A stretch of DNA of 64,000 nucleotides from Nitrospira sp. (GCA_022843785.1 JALHMZ010000007.1:62001-126000); one strand, 5' to 3'; positions 1-8,780 are shown, counted from the first letter of the stretch. Numbers and translations: made by a program. The notes: generated from the letters alone by a model not told the origin.

Positions 1-198
1 GCCCTGGGTCATGAAGGCGAGCGCCTTGGCGACCCGTTCCGGTGTTTTGAGCAAGCCATGGCGGTTTGGTTTTTCACCGAGCGCGAGCAGCATCTGCGTC
101 ACCAGCGATTGCAGGGACTGCAAATCAGCCGGTTGCCCGCTTCCGCCGACGTCCTCGACCGGGCCTCGACGTTTCTCCGTCTGCTTCCGCTTAGCCAC
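1..198 (-). CDS. folE: GTP cyclohydrolase I, N-terminal part (cut by window edge)
   Basis: Reading down from a GTG at 196-198 gives 66 codons that run off the window. The last part contains LLKTPERVAKAL, the hallmark N-terminal helix of type I GTP cyclohydrolase, which converts GTP to dihydroneopterin triphosphate for folate or queuosine synthesis. The catalytic Zn and active-site residues lie outside the window. The start overlaps the stop codon of the PTPS/QueD gene by a few bases, so the two are probably co-translated. They also catalyse consecutive steps: FolE makes the substrate of QueD. The first 20 or so residues are charged and low in conservation, so a slightly later start is possible. 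Confidence 0.85.
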   Translation of the reverse strand, partial: MAKRKQTEKRRGPVEDVGGSGQPADLQSLQSLVTQMLLALGEKPNRHGLLKTPERVAKALAFMTQG

Positions 199-619
199 GC
201 GCCCTCCCGATACGTTGAGCCGGTCCGGCATACTCGAAGTAATTGTCCCTGGTCTCGATGACGCCCACTTTTTCAAGCTGCCCGGACGGCAGTTTCGTTT
301 CCAGCAAATCCCAGATCAATTTCACAAGATTCTCTCCGGTCGTGGTGCGGTCGGCAAATTCTTTGTCGCCGTTGAGATCCTGGTGGTCGAACCGCTTGAC
401 CACGGTCTCATTGACGATGTGATCGAGCTGCGCAAGGCTGCCTGCCTCATCGCTCCCGTCATGCCTGACCGTAACCAGCACCGCATAGTTATGGCCGTGA
501 CCATTCGGATTGTTGCATTTCCCGAAGATAACCTGATTTTCCTTCGGCGTCAGGTGGTCGGTGTGCAGCCTGTGGGCGGCACAAAACCTATAGCGCCTGG
601 TCACATGTATCTGTTGCAT
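191..619 (-). CDS. queD: 6-pyruvoyl/6-carboxy-tetrahydropterin synthase family protein
   Basis: The protein has about 142 residues, the normal family size. It has the zinc-binding histidines of the T-fold (AAHRLH near the N terminus and NGHGHNY), the catalytic cysteine in GKCNNPNGHGHNY and the DH pair in FDHQDLN. The GKCNNP motif and overall length resemble PTPS of the tetrahydrobiopterin pathway. In bacteria such enzymes usually make 6-carboxytetrahydropterin for queuosine, so the substrate is uncertain. Two ATGs lie two codons apart; AGGA sits five bases before the second (617-619), which I chose. The folE start overlaps its end. Confidence 0.88.
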   Translation of the reverse strand: MQQIHVTRRYRFCAAHRLHTDHLTPKENQVIFGKCNNPNGHGHNYAVLVTVRHDGSDEAGSLAQLDHIVNETVVKRFDHQDLNGDKEFADRTTTGENLVKLIWDLLETKLPSGQLEKVGVIETRDNYFEYAGPAQRIGRARG

Positions 620-642
620 CCGCATCCTGCGAAAGAACGAAA

Positions 643-675
643 GCCAGGGTCACTCATTCAGTGAGCAACCCTGGC
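643..675 (-). terminator. Intrinsic terminator behind the A-type Fe-S carrier gene
   Basis: An 8-bp perfect inverted repeat (GCCAGGGT / ACCCTGGC), with a second inner pairing CTCA/TGAG, is followed on the minus strand by a T-rich run. It lies 54 bp past the stop of the Fe-S carrier gene and just before queD, so it probably separates the two transcripts. Confidence 0.7.
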
Positions 676-728
676 CTCATAATAGAAACCCCGTGGGCGG
701 CGCTCCCCCGGACATGCGAGTAGACCAC

Positions 729-1049
729 TTAGGAACTAAATGAGCTGCCGCAGCCGCAAGTCGTCTTGGCTTGGGGATTCTTGATAGAAAACCCGGATCC
801 CTGCACGCTGTCCACGTAATCGACCTCCGCGCCTTGCAACAACGGGGCGCTCTGCGAGTCCATGATGACTCTGACGTCGCCCATCTCAACGATCGTGTCG
901 TCCTCGGCCGTCTTGGATTCGAACGCCATCCCATATTGATAGCCATGGCACCCGCCGCCACGGACATATACGCGCAACCCGAGCACATCTTTCTCTTCAG
1001 CCATCAGTTCTCTGATCTTCTGTTCCGCCACCTGTGTAATCGTAACCAT
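729..1049 (-). CDS. erpA: A-type iron-sulfur cluster carrier (IscA/ErpA/HesB family)
   Basis: This 106-residue protein has the family cysteines: one in GGGCHGYQYG and two in the C-terminal CGCGSSF. Such proteins receive Fe-S clusters from a scaffold and pass them to apo-enzymes in the cytoplasm. The start at 1049 has GGAGGA six bases upstream; a longer reading to 1079 has no such site and adds non-conserved residues. It follows a 2Fe-2S ferredoxin and NuoF on the same strand, both Fe-S proteins, so a maturation role for them is reasonable. ErpA, IscA and SufA cannot be told apart by sequence alone here. Confidence 0.9.
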   Translation of the reverse strand: MVTITQVAEQKIRELMAEEKDVLGLRVYVRGGGCHGYQYGMAFESKTAEDDTIVEMGDVRVIMDSQSAPLLQGAEVDYVDSVQGSGFSIKNPQAKTTCGCGSSFSS

Positions 1050-1113
1050 TGTCGTCCTCCTATATCTCCAGATTCGCAACTCGCGCTCTGGGTTGGCTTA
1101 GTGTAACACCTCT

Positions 1114-1461
1114 CTACCGAATATCAACTCCCTGGGTTTCTGCCGTTTCTTTGCCTGGAGCTTCCCACTTGCTTCCCGGAACGCGCACGACGACATCGCC
1201 CAGCACCTTCGCCTGGCAGGCCAATCGGTGTTGCGGTTCGCTCAATGCTTCGCGATCCAGCAGGTCTTGTTCGTCAAAATCGATCTCTGAAAGCTGGTCC
1301 AGCCCCGTTTGAACCTCCACTCGGCATGTGGTGCAGGACGCATTCCCTCCGCAATCATGATTTAAGGGAAGCCCCAACCCTTTCGCCGCATCCAGGAGCG
1401 AGGTGTTGACGTCCACCTCTCCGATTCTTTCGCCGAAATACAGAAACGTCACACGCGGCAT
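1114..1461 (-). CDS. 2Fe-2S ferredoxin (plant/adrenodoxin-type fold)
   Basis: This 115-residue protein has the cluster ligands in CGGNASCTTC plus a later cysteine in RLACQAKV, the C-x5-C-x2-C...C pattern of [2Fe-2S] ferredoxins. It is a soluble one-electron carrier. It starts nine bases after the nuoF-like stop, so the two are likely co-transcribed and the ferredoxin may be the electron partner of that flavoprotein. ATG at 1459-1461 has AGGAG seven bases upstream; a GTG one codon earlier is closer to that site and less likely. The C-terminal tail of about 20 residues is rich in charged residues and non-conserved. Confidence 0.9.
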   Translation of the reverse strand: MPRVTFLYFGERIGEVDVNTSLLDAAKGLGLPLNHDCGGNASCTTCRVEVQTGLDQLSEIDFDEQDLLDREALSEPQHRLACQAKVLGDVVVRVPGSKWEAPGKETAETQGVDIR

Positions 1462-1470
1462 CACGATCTC

Positions 1471-2775
1471 CTAGGATTGGGCTCCGACACCGGCCGGTAT
1501 GGCTCGATACGGACACCGTTGCATTCGAATATGGTCTTCATACTCCTGACGGAACAATTTCAGACTGCTCTGCACCAAGACTGATGCACCGGTCACCAGG
1601 GTGCAGTATCCTGTGCCTTTCACAAATCCGCAGAGCTGAAGGAGACTGTCGAGATCCTTTTGGGTCCCCTGGCCTTCTTCAATTTTGGTCATCAACGCAG
1701 CCAAATTGATCGTTCCCATTCTGCAGGGAGGACATTGGCCGCAGCTTTCGTTCTTGAAGAAGTCGGAAAATTGAAGTGTCTTGGCGATCATACAGGTGGC
1801 GTCGTCAACGACGATCACACCCGCCGAGCCCAAACCCGTTCCAGCCTTTTTCAATGAATCGAAATCCATGGCCAGATCGAGCTGATCCGCCGTCACCATC
1901 GAAAAGGCCGGACCGCCTGGAAACACCGCTTTGATCTTGCGGCCTCCCGGCACGCCCCCTCCACATTGCTCGATCAAACTCCGTATCGTGACGCCCATAG
2001 GCATTTCGTACACACCGGGCCGATTGACCGCGCCGCTCAATGAAAACATCATCGTGCCGGGGCACCGTTCCGTACCGACCTGTGTAAACCACGTCGCTCC
2101 CTTGTACAGAATTCGAGGAATGTTGCACAGCGTCTCGACATTATTCACCAATGTCGGTTTGCCGTAGAGACCGAAGTCCGTCGGGTAGAATGGCGGCTTC
2201 TGCCTCGGCATGGCCGGACGGCCCTGCATGGACTCCAGCATGGCGGTCTCTTCTCCCGCGACATAACTACCGTGGCCTTCGAAGACTTGCAATTCGATGT
2301 CGAACCCGCTCCCCAGCACATTCTTCCCGAGAAAACCCCGCTCTTTTGCCTGCGCCAGAGCTTTCTTCAGATTCTCTCGTTCTTCATGATACTCATGGTT
2401 CACATAAATGAAGGAGGCCTTGGCCTTCACCGTATGTGAGGCGATCAGACAGCCCTCGATCAATTGATGCGGCAACGTCTTCAGTAAGTGGCGGTCCTTG
2501 AATGTCCCCGGTTCATGTTCGCCCGCATTGCACACAAAGTAGCGCTCCTGAACCCGGTGATTGAGCACCTTGTCCCACTTGACCCCGGTCGGAAATCCAG
2601 CTCCACCCCGTCCACGGAGACCTGCCTTCTTCAATTCATCGACGACTTCCGTCGCCTTTAATTCGGTCACACATCGTGTCCAGGCTTCATACCCCCCGAC
2701 CTTCAAATAGCCATCGATCTCCCAAGGGGCGCCATCGAGTTTTTGAACAAGACGTGGTTCTGCCGCAATCGACAT
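1471..2775 (-). CDS. nuoF: NADH-quinone oxidoreductase subunit F-like flavoprotein
   Basis: This 434-residue protein aligns along the whole NuoF/Nqo1 family: the glycine-rich FMN/NADH segment GRGGAGFPTG (about 55-64), the GEETAMLES region, and the N3 4Fe-4S ligands ESCGQCPPCR with a distal cysteine near the C terminus. It would oxidise NADH, or reduce NAD+ in reverse, through FMN. The normally conserved NADE-x-EPGT segment reads NAGEHEPGT, so the aspartate that usually contacts FMN is glycine. No nuoE or nuoG lies beside it; a 2Fe-2S ferredoxin does. It may therefore belong to a small ferredoxin-linked NAD(P)H module rather than a complete complex I. Confidence 0.88.
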   Translation of the reverse strand: MSIAAEPRLVQKLDGAPWEIDGYLKVGGYEAWTRCVTELKATEVVDELKKAGLRGRGGAGFPTGVKWDKVLNHRVQERYFVCNAGEHEPGTFKDRHLLKTLPHQLIEGCLIASHTVKAKASFIYVNHEYHEERENLKKALAQAKERGFLGKNVLGSGFDIELQVFEGHGSYVAGEETAMLESMQGRPAMPRQKPPFYPTDFGLYGKPTLVNNVETLCNIPRILYKGATWFTQVGTERCPGTMMFSLSGAVNRPGVYEMPMGVTIRSLIEQCGGGVPGGRKIKAVFPGGPAFSMVTADQLDLAMDFDSLKKAGTGLGSAGVIVVDDATCMIAKTLQFSDFFKNESCGQCPPCRMGTINLAALMTKIEEGQGTQKDLDSLLQLCGFVKGTGYCTLVTGASVLVQSSLKLFRQEYEDHIRMQRCPYRAIPAGVGAQS

Positions 2776-2947
2776 CGTCTATCCCGCGTGAAAAATCACA
2801 ACTTTGGAGCTCGTACTATACGGCTCCATATCCATGTCCGTCAAGGCAACGGGTCAGGAATGGGCCTAAATCTCAATTGGTTAGGGCTAGGGGACCTATT
2901 GGATATGGGTATAGAGATCCAGAAACCGGCGTAGGAGAGGAGCAAAC

Positions 2948-2984
2948 CCGCTCACCGGAAGGGGGTAACCCGACCGGTGAGCGG
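2948..2984 (-). terminator. Hairpin terminator behind the PuuD-like gene
   Basis: An 11-bp perfect inverted repeat (CCGCTCACCGG / CCGGTGAGCGG) with a 15-base loop starts seven bases after the stop of the minus-strand membrane protein gene. The T-tract after it is short (TTTG), so efficiency is uncertain. The 215-bp gap up to nuoF shows nothing else. Confidence 0.6.
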
Positions 2985-2990
2985 ACAGCT

Positions 2991-3578
2991 CTATCTAAAG
3001 TGGCTGCCGGCTCCCATGAAGAACAACATGGGAATCGAAAGCATAAAATTCACGCGCGAGGCCAGTAAGGCAGTCCGTCCCCATTGGGCCATCTCCGGCG
3101 GCGCCGGGGTGCCTTGGGCCGCAGCCGTCACAGCCGCAATGATTTTCTTCTGGTTCGGCCAGATGATCCCATGGACGTTGCCCAACATAATGATGCCCAG
3201 CAACCCACCGATCGCCACGGCCACCGCTCCTGTTCCGCCTCTGTGGTACATGGCGCCATACAAGAGAACCCCGGCAAGTACCGTCACGGTCGCTCCGTGA
3301 CGGAACCAATTCAGCGCCATGGGCATCAGCTTGGGAATCACGACGTTCTTAGTCGGCCCATCCAAACTCTTCAAGAACGCGGCATTGATCAAGTTGAAGA
3401 AATACAAGAGCCCGATCCAGGTGATGCCGGCCAGGAAGTGAATCCAGCGAAGGATGATCTGGCCCCAATCCGCTTCGCCTGCGCCTATGCCGGCCATCCC
3501 AAGATACAACCCTACCAACACAACGGTGAGCGCGAACCCCGCAGCCATCGTCTGTGTCGGATTTTCAAGAAATTTCAT
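2991..3578 (-). CDS. PuuD-like urate-oxidase N-terminal-domain membrane protein
   Basis: This 195-residue protein has four to five hydrophobic segments (about 11-31, 40-62, 92-110, 119-138 and 172-190). Conserved histidines and tryptophans at membrane edges, such as RWIHFLAGITWIG and NWFRHG, match the N-terminal membrane domain of PuuD-type urate hydroxylases. In those proteins this domain is followed by a cytochrome c domain; here there is none. The histidines could bind heme, but that is inference. GAGGGAGCT precedes the ATG. It has its own terminator and is the only gene in its transcript. Urate as substrate should not be assumed. Confidence 0.75.
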   Translation of the reverse strand: MKFLENPTQTMAAGFALTVVLVGLYLGMAGIGAGEADWGQIILRWIHFLAGITWIGLLYFFNLINAAFLKSLDGPTKNVVIPKLMPMALNWFRHGATVTVLAGVLLYGAMYHRGGTGAVAVAIGGLLGIIMLGNVHGIIWPNQKKIIAAVTAAAQGTPAPPEMAQWGRTALLASRVNFMLSIPMLFFMGAGSHFR

Positions 3579-3735
3579 AGCTCCCTCTCATCGAACGGTT
3601 GACTGTACGCTCATACCTGTACTGTAGCCCTTCTTCGAATGTCAAGTTCGTACGCCTTGCTATTCATCAAACGTACGGAGAAGGTACCAGCGATTCTTCC
3701 TTTAATGCGCGACACCTGACGACGACGTATGTTCC

Positions 3736-4677
3736 TCACGCCATCAGCCGATCCACAGCGGCGCAGAGTTCTCGGACAGCGTTCGCCGAGGCTTCTAATG
3801 CTGCTCGCTCGTGGACTGTCAGCTCGTATTCCACGATCTGTTCCACGCCGCCGCGTCCGATCTTGACCGGAACCCCTACAATGACGTTCTTCAGCCCGTA
3901 CTCGCCTTCACAGAGGACCGAGCAGGGCATCACCCGCTTTTCATCTTTATGAATCGCCTCGACCATATCGACCGCTGAGGCGGACGGCGCATAGAAGGCA
4001 CTGCCTGTTTTCAACAGGCCTACGATCTCCGCTCCTCCGTCACGCGTCCGCTGGATGATCGCATCCAGTTTGTCCTTGGGCATCAGGTCTGAAACGGGCT
4101 TGCCCTTCACAGTGGTATAGCGCGGGAGCGGCACCATCGTATCGCCATGGCCTCCCAAGACCATGGCCTGCACGTCAGGTCCCGGTACGTTTAATTCGGC
4201 CGCGATGAACGCGCGCATTCTGGCGGAATCCAAGATACCGCCCATGCCGATGATTCTGGATTTGGGCAGTCCACTAACCAGGCGCGCCACATGGACCATG
4301 GCGTCCAACGGATTGGTGACCAGAATCAAGATGATGTCCGGAGAGCGGGCCACCAATTGCGACACGACGGACTTCACGATCTTCGCATTGGTCGACAGCA
4401 GCTCGTCACGGCTCATGCCCGGTTTTCTCGGAATGCCAGACGTAATGACCGCGACCGATGAGCCGGCGGTTTCGTCGTAGCCATTGGTGCCGACGACGCG
4501 GGTGCTATAGCCGCACACCGGTCCGGCTTGTGAGATATCGAGCGCCTTGCCCTGCGGCATACCCTCCGTGATATCGACCAAGACGACATCGTAGATGTCT
4601 TTCTCGGCCAAGCGCTGCGCCGTCGTTCCTCCTACATTCCCCGCACCCACCACGGTAATTTTAGGACGCCCCATCAT
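3736..4677 (-). CDS. mdh: Malate dehydrogenase (LDH-like type)
   Basis: This protein of about 313 residues has the Rossmann motif GAGNVGG, the substrate loop [13 protein letters not shown] (the arginine after IP marks malate rather than lactate specificity), VTNPLD, and catalytic [14 protein letters not shown]. It interconverts malate and oxaloacetate with NAD(H) in the (reductive) TCA cycle. The ATG at 4675-4677 has GAGG five bases upstream; a GTG two codons earlier overlaps that site. Degenerate repeated GTGAAGCG / CCTCACCCCTGAC strings fill the gap upstream. Confidence 0.95.
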   Translation of the reverse strand: MMGRPKITVVGAGNVGGTTAQRLAEKDIYDVVLVDITEGMPQGKALDISQAGPVCGYSTRVVGTNGYDETAGSSVAVITSGIPRKPGMSRDELLSTNAKIVKSVVSQLVARSPDIILILVTNPLDAMVHVARLVSGLPKSRIIGMGGILDSARMRAFIAAELNVPGPDVQAMVLGGHGDTMVPLPRYTTVKGKPVSDLMPKDKLDAIIQRTRDGGAEIVGLLKTGSAFYAPSASAVDMVEAIHKDEKRVMPCSVLCEGEYGLKNVIVGVPVKIGRGGVEQIVEYELTVHERAALEASANAVRELCAAVDRLMA

Positions 4678-4686
4678 CGCCACCTC

Positions 4687-4746
4687 GTGAATCGTAAAAC
4701 GTGAAGCGTGAAGCGCGCCATCCCCTGACGCCTCACCCCTGACCCC
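4687..4746. repeat. Degenerate intergenic repeat (GTGAAGCGTGAAGCG / CCTCACCCCTGAC)
   Basis: The gap between mdh and the next gene holds short imperfect direct repeats: GTGAATCG, GTGAAGCGTGAAGCG, then GCCTCACCCCTGACCCCTCACGC. Related strings occur in three other gaps of this window: 16185-16215, 23970-24030 and 60950-61040. Confidence 0.5.
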
Positions 4747-5154
4747 TCACGCATGTTCATGCTCTGTCCAGCCCGCCACTTTGAAGTTGATCGTGCAGAC
4801 GAAATTATCGCCGTCGTAAAAGTTCACTTTGATCTTCTTTTTGCCGTACGTCTTGGCTAGAAATGCTTCGGGATTATCGACCAATTCCTGATAGCCGCCC
4901 GCCGGATATTCGCCCAAGTCATGAAAGACCACGATCATGCCCGCTTTCACTTCTTGCAACACTTTGGCCCGGCATCGGGGATAGACCTCCCAGAATTTCG
5001 CATCGATCAGTTCCTTGGTCGGCTCCTGGCGATCTTCACCCTGTTTTAGCGGCTGCGCGAATTTCGCCAGCCGGCGGATATAGGGATACTGATGGCCGGT
5101 AAACAGCTTATAGAGCCAGGGCGGCACCGCGGGTCTCTCTACCGGATTTACCAT
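4747..5154 (-). CDS. Conserved-looking hypothetical protein
   Basis: I do not recognise this 135-residue protein. It is soluble, rich in aromatic and charged residues, and has no signal peptide or membrane segment. The start MVNPVERP at 5152-5154 has GGAGA five bases upstream; earlier in-frame codons have none. It ends in TEHEHA. It lies between the NorD-like gene (stop 45 bp upstream) and mdh on the same strand, so it may be part of that transcript. Its coding-style third-position GC matches its neighbours. Confidence 0.7.
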   Translation of the reverse strand: MVNPVERPAVPPWLYKLFTGHQYPYIRRLAKFAQPLKQGEDRQEPTKELIDAKFWEVYPRCRAKVLQEVKAGMIVVFHDLGEYPAGGYQELVDNPEAFLAKTYGKKKIKVNFYDGDNFVCTINFKVAGWTEHEHA

Positions 5155-5198
5155 CGATTCTCCGTACCTTTCGCCCAGCCCTTCGCGACACACATCTG

Positions 5199-8100
5199 CT
5201 ATCTGGTCAGTCTATGATACATGCGCGGCAATTGAGATGGCAGCGATTCTACACGGTCGATCACGGCAAACTGTACGTCACCGTACATCCGACGCATGTA
5301 GAGATCGGCCTCCCGATCAATGGTCACACAAAATGGATTGATACCTCGTTGCCTGGCTTCCCGAAGTGCCGTCTTGGTGTCCTCCAAGGCATACGCGTCC
5401 TTATATTCGCCGTCCAGCGGCCGACCGTCACTTACGAGGATCAAGAGCCGGTGGATCGTATCACGCGCCAGCAACTTGGCCGAAGCATGACGGATAGCCG
5501 CCCCGTCACGGTTTTGTTGACGCGGACTGAGCCCGCCCAGCCGAAGAGCTGTGGCAGGTCCCAATCGATCGTCAAAATCCTTGATCGTGAGAAAGTCGAC
5601 CGAAGCGCGCCCCTGGCCGGAATAGGCATAGAGACCATACTGATCACCCACCGACTCCAACGCCTCACAGAGCAGCACGAGACTTTCCTTTTCGACGTCG
5701 ATCACCCGGCGTCCGCTGTCAAGCCGTCGGCTCGTCGATCCGCTGACGTCGATCAGAAACGCGACCGCCACGTCACGCTGTCGCTTTTCACGTCTGACAT
5801 ACAGACGGTCATCCCCTTCCGAGCCCGCTTGAAATTCCGCGGCTCTTCGTACGACGGCATCGATATCCAGATCATCTCCATCGGCCTGCCCTGCGACCCG
5901 GCGGAACGCCGGAGGACGAAGGTTCTCAAAGACTCTGCGAAGCGATCTGATCGCGCTCCGATGTGCCCCAAGGATCTCGTCCACGCTTTCTGCTGACCCT
6001 GTCTCCGCCGGCCGTTCAGCCACCACACACCAGTTCACTCGATAATCCTGAATCGTATGGTCCCACTCCGGGTATCGAACCGTGCGGGCCTCATGAGCTA
6101 TCGATTCCGGCATCGGCTGCGGTTCGACCTCCAGTGCGAGTAACTCTTCGACGAGAGACAAGGACTGCCCGCCGGCGAGCACCTCCCTGCCCATGGAGTC
6201 CTGCTCGCCACGAGTCCCCTGACCGGACCCTGTTCGTTCATTCGTTCCGCCCTGCAGGCCGGCCATCCGATCCCGTTCCGTCTCGATCTCATTCGTACGT
6301 TCGACCTGCTCCCGATCTCTTGTGATGAACTCCGGACTCATCGCGCCGCGATAGACCCAATTGGTCACGGGCCGGTAGTTGTCATTCATCGACTCCGAGG
6401 CGGTCGGCCCTACTCCGAGCTCCGTCGACTCCTCAGTCGCCTGATCCGCTTCGATCAGCTCGGCGCGAGGCGCCAGGAGTTCTTCCATCCTGACATAGAG
6501 ATCATGGGCCAGGCGAACAGACTGCTCTGCTGTTGCCGTGGTCTGGAAAAGAGGTTGGCACATGGTCCATAGGATGGAGACTTCTTCTTTGACGGCATGG
6601 GGCACCGCGGAGTCGGCCGACTCGCCCGTCGAGAGCCTCAACAGACAATCGACGATCAATTCCTTGACCGTCAGCCCATGGGCAGGATCGCGTGGAACAA
6701 CGGCTTCAGCGGCCAGCTGCGCCAGCTCGCGCCTCAGACCGGGATACTCTGCCTGAAGTAAGAAGTCGATGCGCGCGTCTTCCAGGACAGTCCACACATC
6801 CTGAGCAAGACGCGGGTGGGGGTAGAGCTGAAACAAGGCCTTCAGTGTATCGGACGTCGCGTCAGTCGGCCGGCCATATCGTTGCCGCACAAGCTGAACC
6901 ACATCGGCGAGGGATTCCATCCGGAGCCGATAGGTTCCGAATTCCATGTGGCCCGCTTCATGGGCCGCCATCACCAGATACAACCGCTCATTCGCTTCAG
7001 CGGTCGGGTAGCGGCGTAACAGGGCCGGCAACGAAATGGTGCGTCCATCGGCGCTTACTGTTGCGCGGGCCGGCGAGGTAGCCGGTGAATCCGGCAAGGC
7101 CGTAATCGTGATGTCTGCTCCACAGAGCCCTTGGACAAAGAGTTTGACCCGGCGGGCGACGTGCCGAAGCGGGACACCGCTCATCGCCGCTTCGACCGAG
7201 GCAAGGGCTTTCTGTGACTCCACCGCAAAATAGGTCTGTGCGCCTTCCCGACTGTACGCCAGCACTTCCATCCCGGCCTTGAACCAATTCTCGAACCGGG
7301 AAAGGGCTTGAGGCGCATCGCCGATCAGACTGATGACGTCCGGACAGCGCCGGAGATAATTCAGTGTACTTTCTGCATCCTGTTCGGCAAGCAGGGCACC
7401 GTACTGCAACACCTTGATCCGCCATTCTTCCGAAGGCAACGCGCGCATCAGGCGAGGCGATTCCGCCAGCCAGGTCACGCCGGCCTGAGCCGACTGCTCA
7501 GCCAGCACGATCCCCAATGACAATGCCTTTGAACGGACGCCGGGATGCTCGATATCTTCCAGAATCGTCGGGCTCGTGCGCATGAATTCCATTGCGGCCA
7601 TGTAATCCGGCTTGCCGAGCGTATTCGGCGTCACCAGTTTCATGCCGAACGCCAGCCAGTCCCGTACGTCGCCGATTGGGAGCACAGACGCCACTCTGGG
7701 AATCTGGCGAATGTATTCCAGTCCAACGACCACATCGACCGATGTCAACTCGATGCCGATGTCGAGCCACGGCCGCACCTCGCCGAGAGAAGAGACGGAC
7801 AGAATCTGAGGTGTCACTCGCAGATATTCCAATGTGACATTGGCATCCCGATCAGCCAGTTCCAACCCGATCTCAAGCACAGCCGTCCGTGCCCCAGGCG
7901 GTTCAAGCAAACCCAGAATCAACGGACTGTCTTTGAAGTATTTGAGCGCCGTGGCGCCTGATAATTCGGCCAGCGCAACTCCCAGATCAAGCCAAGAAAC
8001 GACGTGCGCGAGTCCGGCACGCCGATCCAGTTCGGGAAGTGCTTGGATCGCCGCATGCACCGCCTTGGCCGAGAGGTCTTCGAGTTCATCCAGCAATTCC

Positions 8101-8231
8101 TGCACTGCCGCCGCCGTCTGTCCTGTGCCTGCCGCTCCTGCCATCTTCGTGACAAGGGATTCCGCAACCTCGGCTCCCAGCTCAGGAACCAGCCGTTCGA
8201 TCAACGTGTCGTGTGCTGAAGAACCTGTCAT
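5199..8231 (-). CDS. NorD/CbbO-like VWA protein with N-terminal helical repeats
   Basis: This is a 1010-residue protein. Residues 828-1010 form a von Willebrand A domain with a complete MIDAS start (DVSGSTS) and ILVSDGRPLDGEY, as in NorD and CbbO. Those proteins work with a MoxR-type AAA+ ATPase (NorQ/CbbQ) to activate or repair metalloenzymes such as NO reductase or Rubisco. A central AAHEAGHMEFG (about 422-432) resembles a zinc-metallopeptidase HExxH. Residues 80-350 hold about seven repeats of about 40 residues (LDLGVALAE..ALKYFKDSP, LEIGLELAD..TLEYLRVTP, LDIGIELTS..GLEYIRQIP and so on). The middle (about 590-700) is low in complexity and charged. No AAA+ partner lies next to it. The client is unknown. 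Confidence 0.85.
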   Translation of the reverse strand: MTGSSAHDTLIERLVPELGAEVAESLVTKMAGAAGTGQTAAAVQELLDELEDLSAKAVHAAIQALPELDRRAGLAHVVSWLDLGVALAELSGATALKYFKDSPLILGLLEPPGARTAVLEIGLELADRDANVTLEYLRVTPQILSVSSLGEVRPWLDIGIELTSVDVVVGLEYIRQIPRVASVLPIGDVRDWLAFGMKLVTPNTLGKPDYMAAMEFMRTSPTILEDIEHPGVRSKALSLGIVLAEQSAQAGVTWLAESPRLMRALPSEEWRIKVLQYGALLAEQDAESTLNYLRRCPDVISLIGDAPQALSRFENWFKAGMEVLAYSREGAQTYFAVESQKALASVEAAMSGVPLRHVARRVKLFVQGLCGADITITALPDSPATSPARATVSADGRTISLPALLRRYPTAEANERLYLVMAAHEAGHMEFGTYRLRMESLADVVQLVRQRYGRPTDATSDTLKALFQLYPHPRLAQDVWTVLEDARIDFLLQAEYPGLRRELAQLAAEAVVPRDPAHGLTVKELIVDCLLRLSTGESADSAVPHAVKEEVSILWTMCQPLFQTTATAEQSVRLAHDLYVRMEELLAPRAELIEADQATEESTELGVGPTASESMNDNYRPVTNWVYRGAMSPEFITRDREQVERTNEIETERDRMAGLQGGTNERTGSGQGTRGEQDSMGREVLAGGQSLSLVEELLALEVEPQPMPESIAHEARTVRYPEWDHTIQDYRVNWCVVAERPAETGSAESVDEILGAHRSAIRSLRRVFENLRPPAFRRVAGQADGDDLDIDAVVRRAAEFQAGSEGDDRLYVRREKRQRDVAVAFLIDVSGSTSRRLDSGRRVIDVEKESLVLLCEALESVGDQYGLYAYSGQGRASVDFLTIKDFDDRLGPATALRLGGLSPRQQNRDGAAIRHASAKLLARDTIHRLLILVSDGRPLDGEYKDAYALEDTKTALREARQRGINPFCVTIDREADLYMRRMYGDVQFAVIDRVESLPSQLPRMYHRLTR

Positions 8232-8272
8232 GACTCTTGATCCACCATCAGCGCGGTACGCGAGGGGGTGGA

Positions 8273-8302
8273 TTGTAAAGGAGCGATTTTCCCTTGTAAA
8301 CT
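8273..8302 (+). promoter_or_regulatory. Candidate promoter of the FTR catalytic subunit gene
   Basis: TTGTAA (8273-8278) and TAAACT (8297-8302, preceded by TTG) are 18 bp apart in the divergent gap. They are about 40 bp upstream of the GTG start. Confidence 0.45.
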
Positions 8303-8345
8303 AGCCGCTCGCGGTAGTGACCGCCCTTGTCGAGAGGAGCATCCC

Positions 8346-8780
8346 GTGGCTGAGCCAAAACAGGAGAGCATTGAGAAGATCGTGAAGTTCGTGAAGGGTT
8401 TCGCTGAAAAGAGCGGGACTGCCATGCATCCCAATCCGGCCGTCACCGAGGCGGTCGTCAAAGGTCTGGCGATGCATATCGATGAACTGGGCAAGCCGCT
8501 GTGCCCCTGCAATTTCTACAAGGACAAAGAAGCCGAGGCCAAGCTACGACGCTGGATATGCGCCTGCGATGAAATGCAGATCTACAAATACTGCCATTGT
8601 CTGCTCTTTGTTCGTGAAGACGGGATGCCGATCACCGAATACCTTCCCGAAGGCCACGAAGGGCGAGAAGTGTACGGAGTCGTCACCGATCCGACGCCGG
8701 AAAAGGGCCGTATGCTCAGACACAAAGCGGCCCCCTCATCAACCACGGCAGAAGATCCCTCGCCGAGACCAACGACGTAA
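8346..8780 (+). CDS. ftrB: Ferredoxin-thioredoxin reductase, catalytic (beta) subunit
   Basis: This 144-residue protein has three C-x-C/C-H-C pairs: CPC at 53-55, CAC at 72-74 and CHC at 83-85. The spacing is exactly that of cyanobacterial FTR catalytic subunits, in which the outer members hold the 4Fe-4S cluster and the second and last cysteines form the redox disulfide. It passes electrons from ferredoxin to thioredoxin. The GTG at 8346 has AGGAG seven bases upstream; a longer reading from 8268 adds unrelated residues. No variable subunit gene is nearby, as is usual outside phototrophs. The Pro/Ser/Thr-rich C-terminal 25 residues are extra. Confidence 0.92.
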   Translation: MAEPKQESIEKIVKFVKGFAEKSGTAMHPNPAVTEAVVKGLAMHIDELGKPLCPCNFYKDKEAEAKLRRWICACDEMQIYKYCHCLLFVREDGMPITEYLPEGHEGREVYGVVTDPTPEKGRMLRHKAAPSSTTAEDPSPRPTT

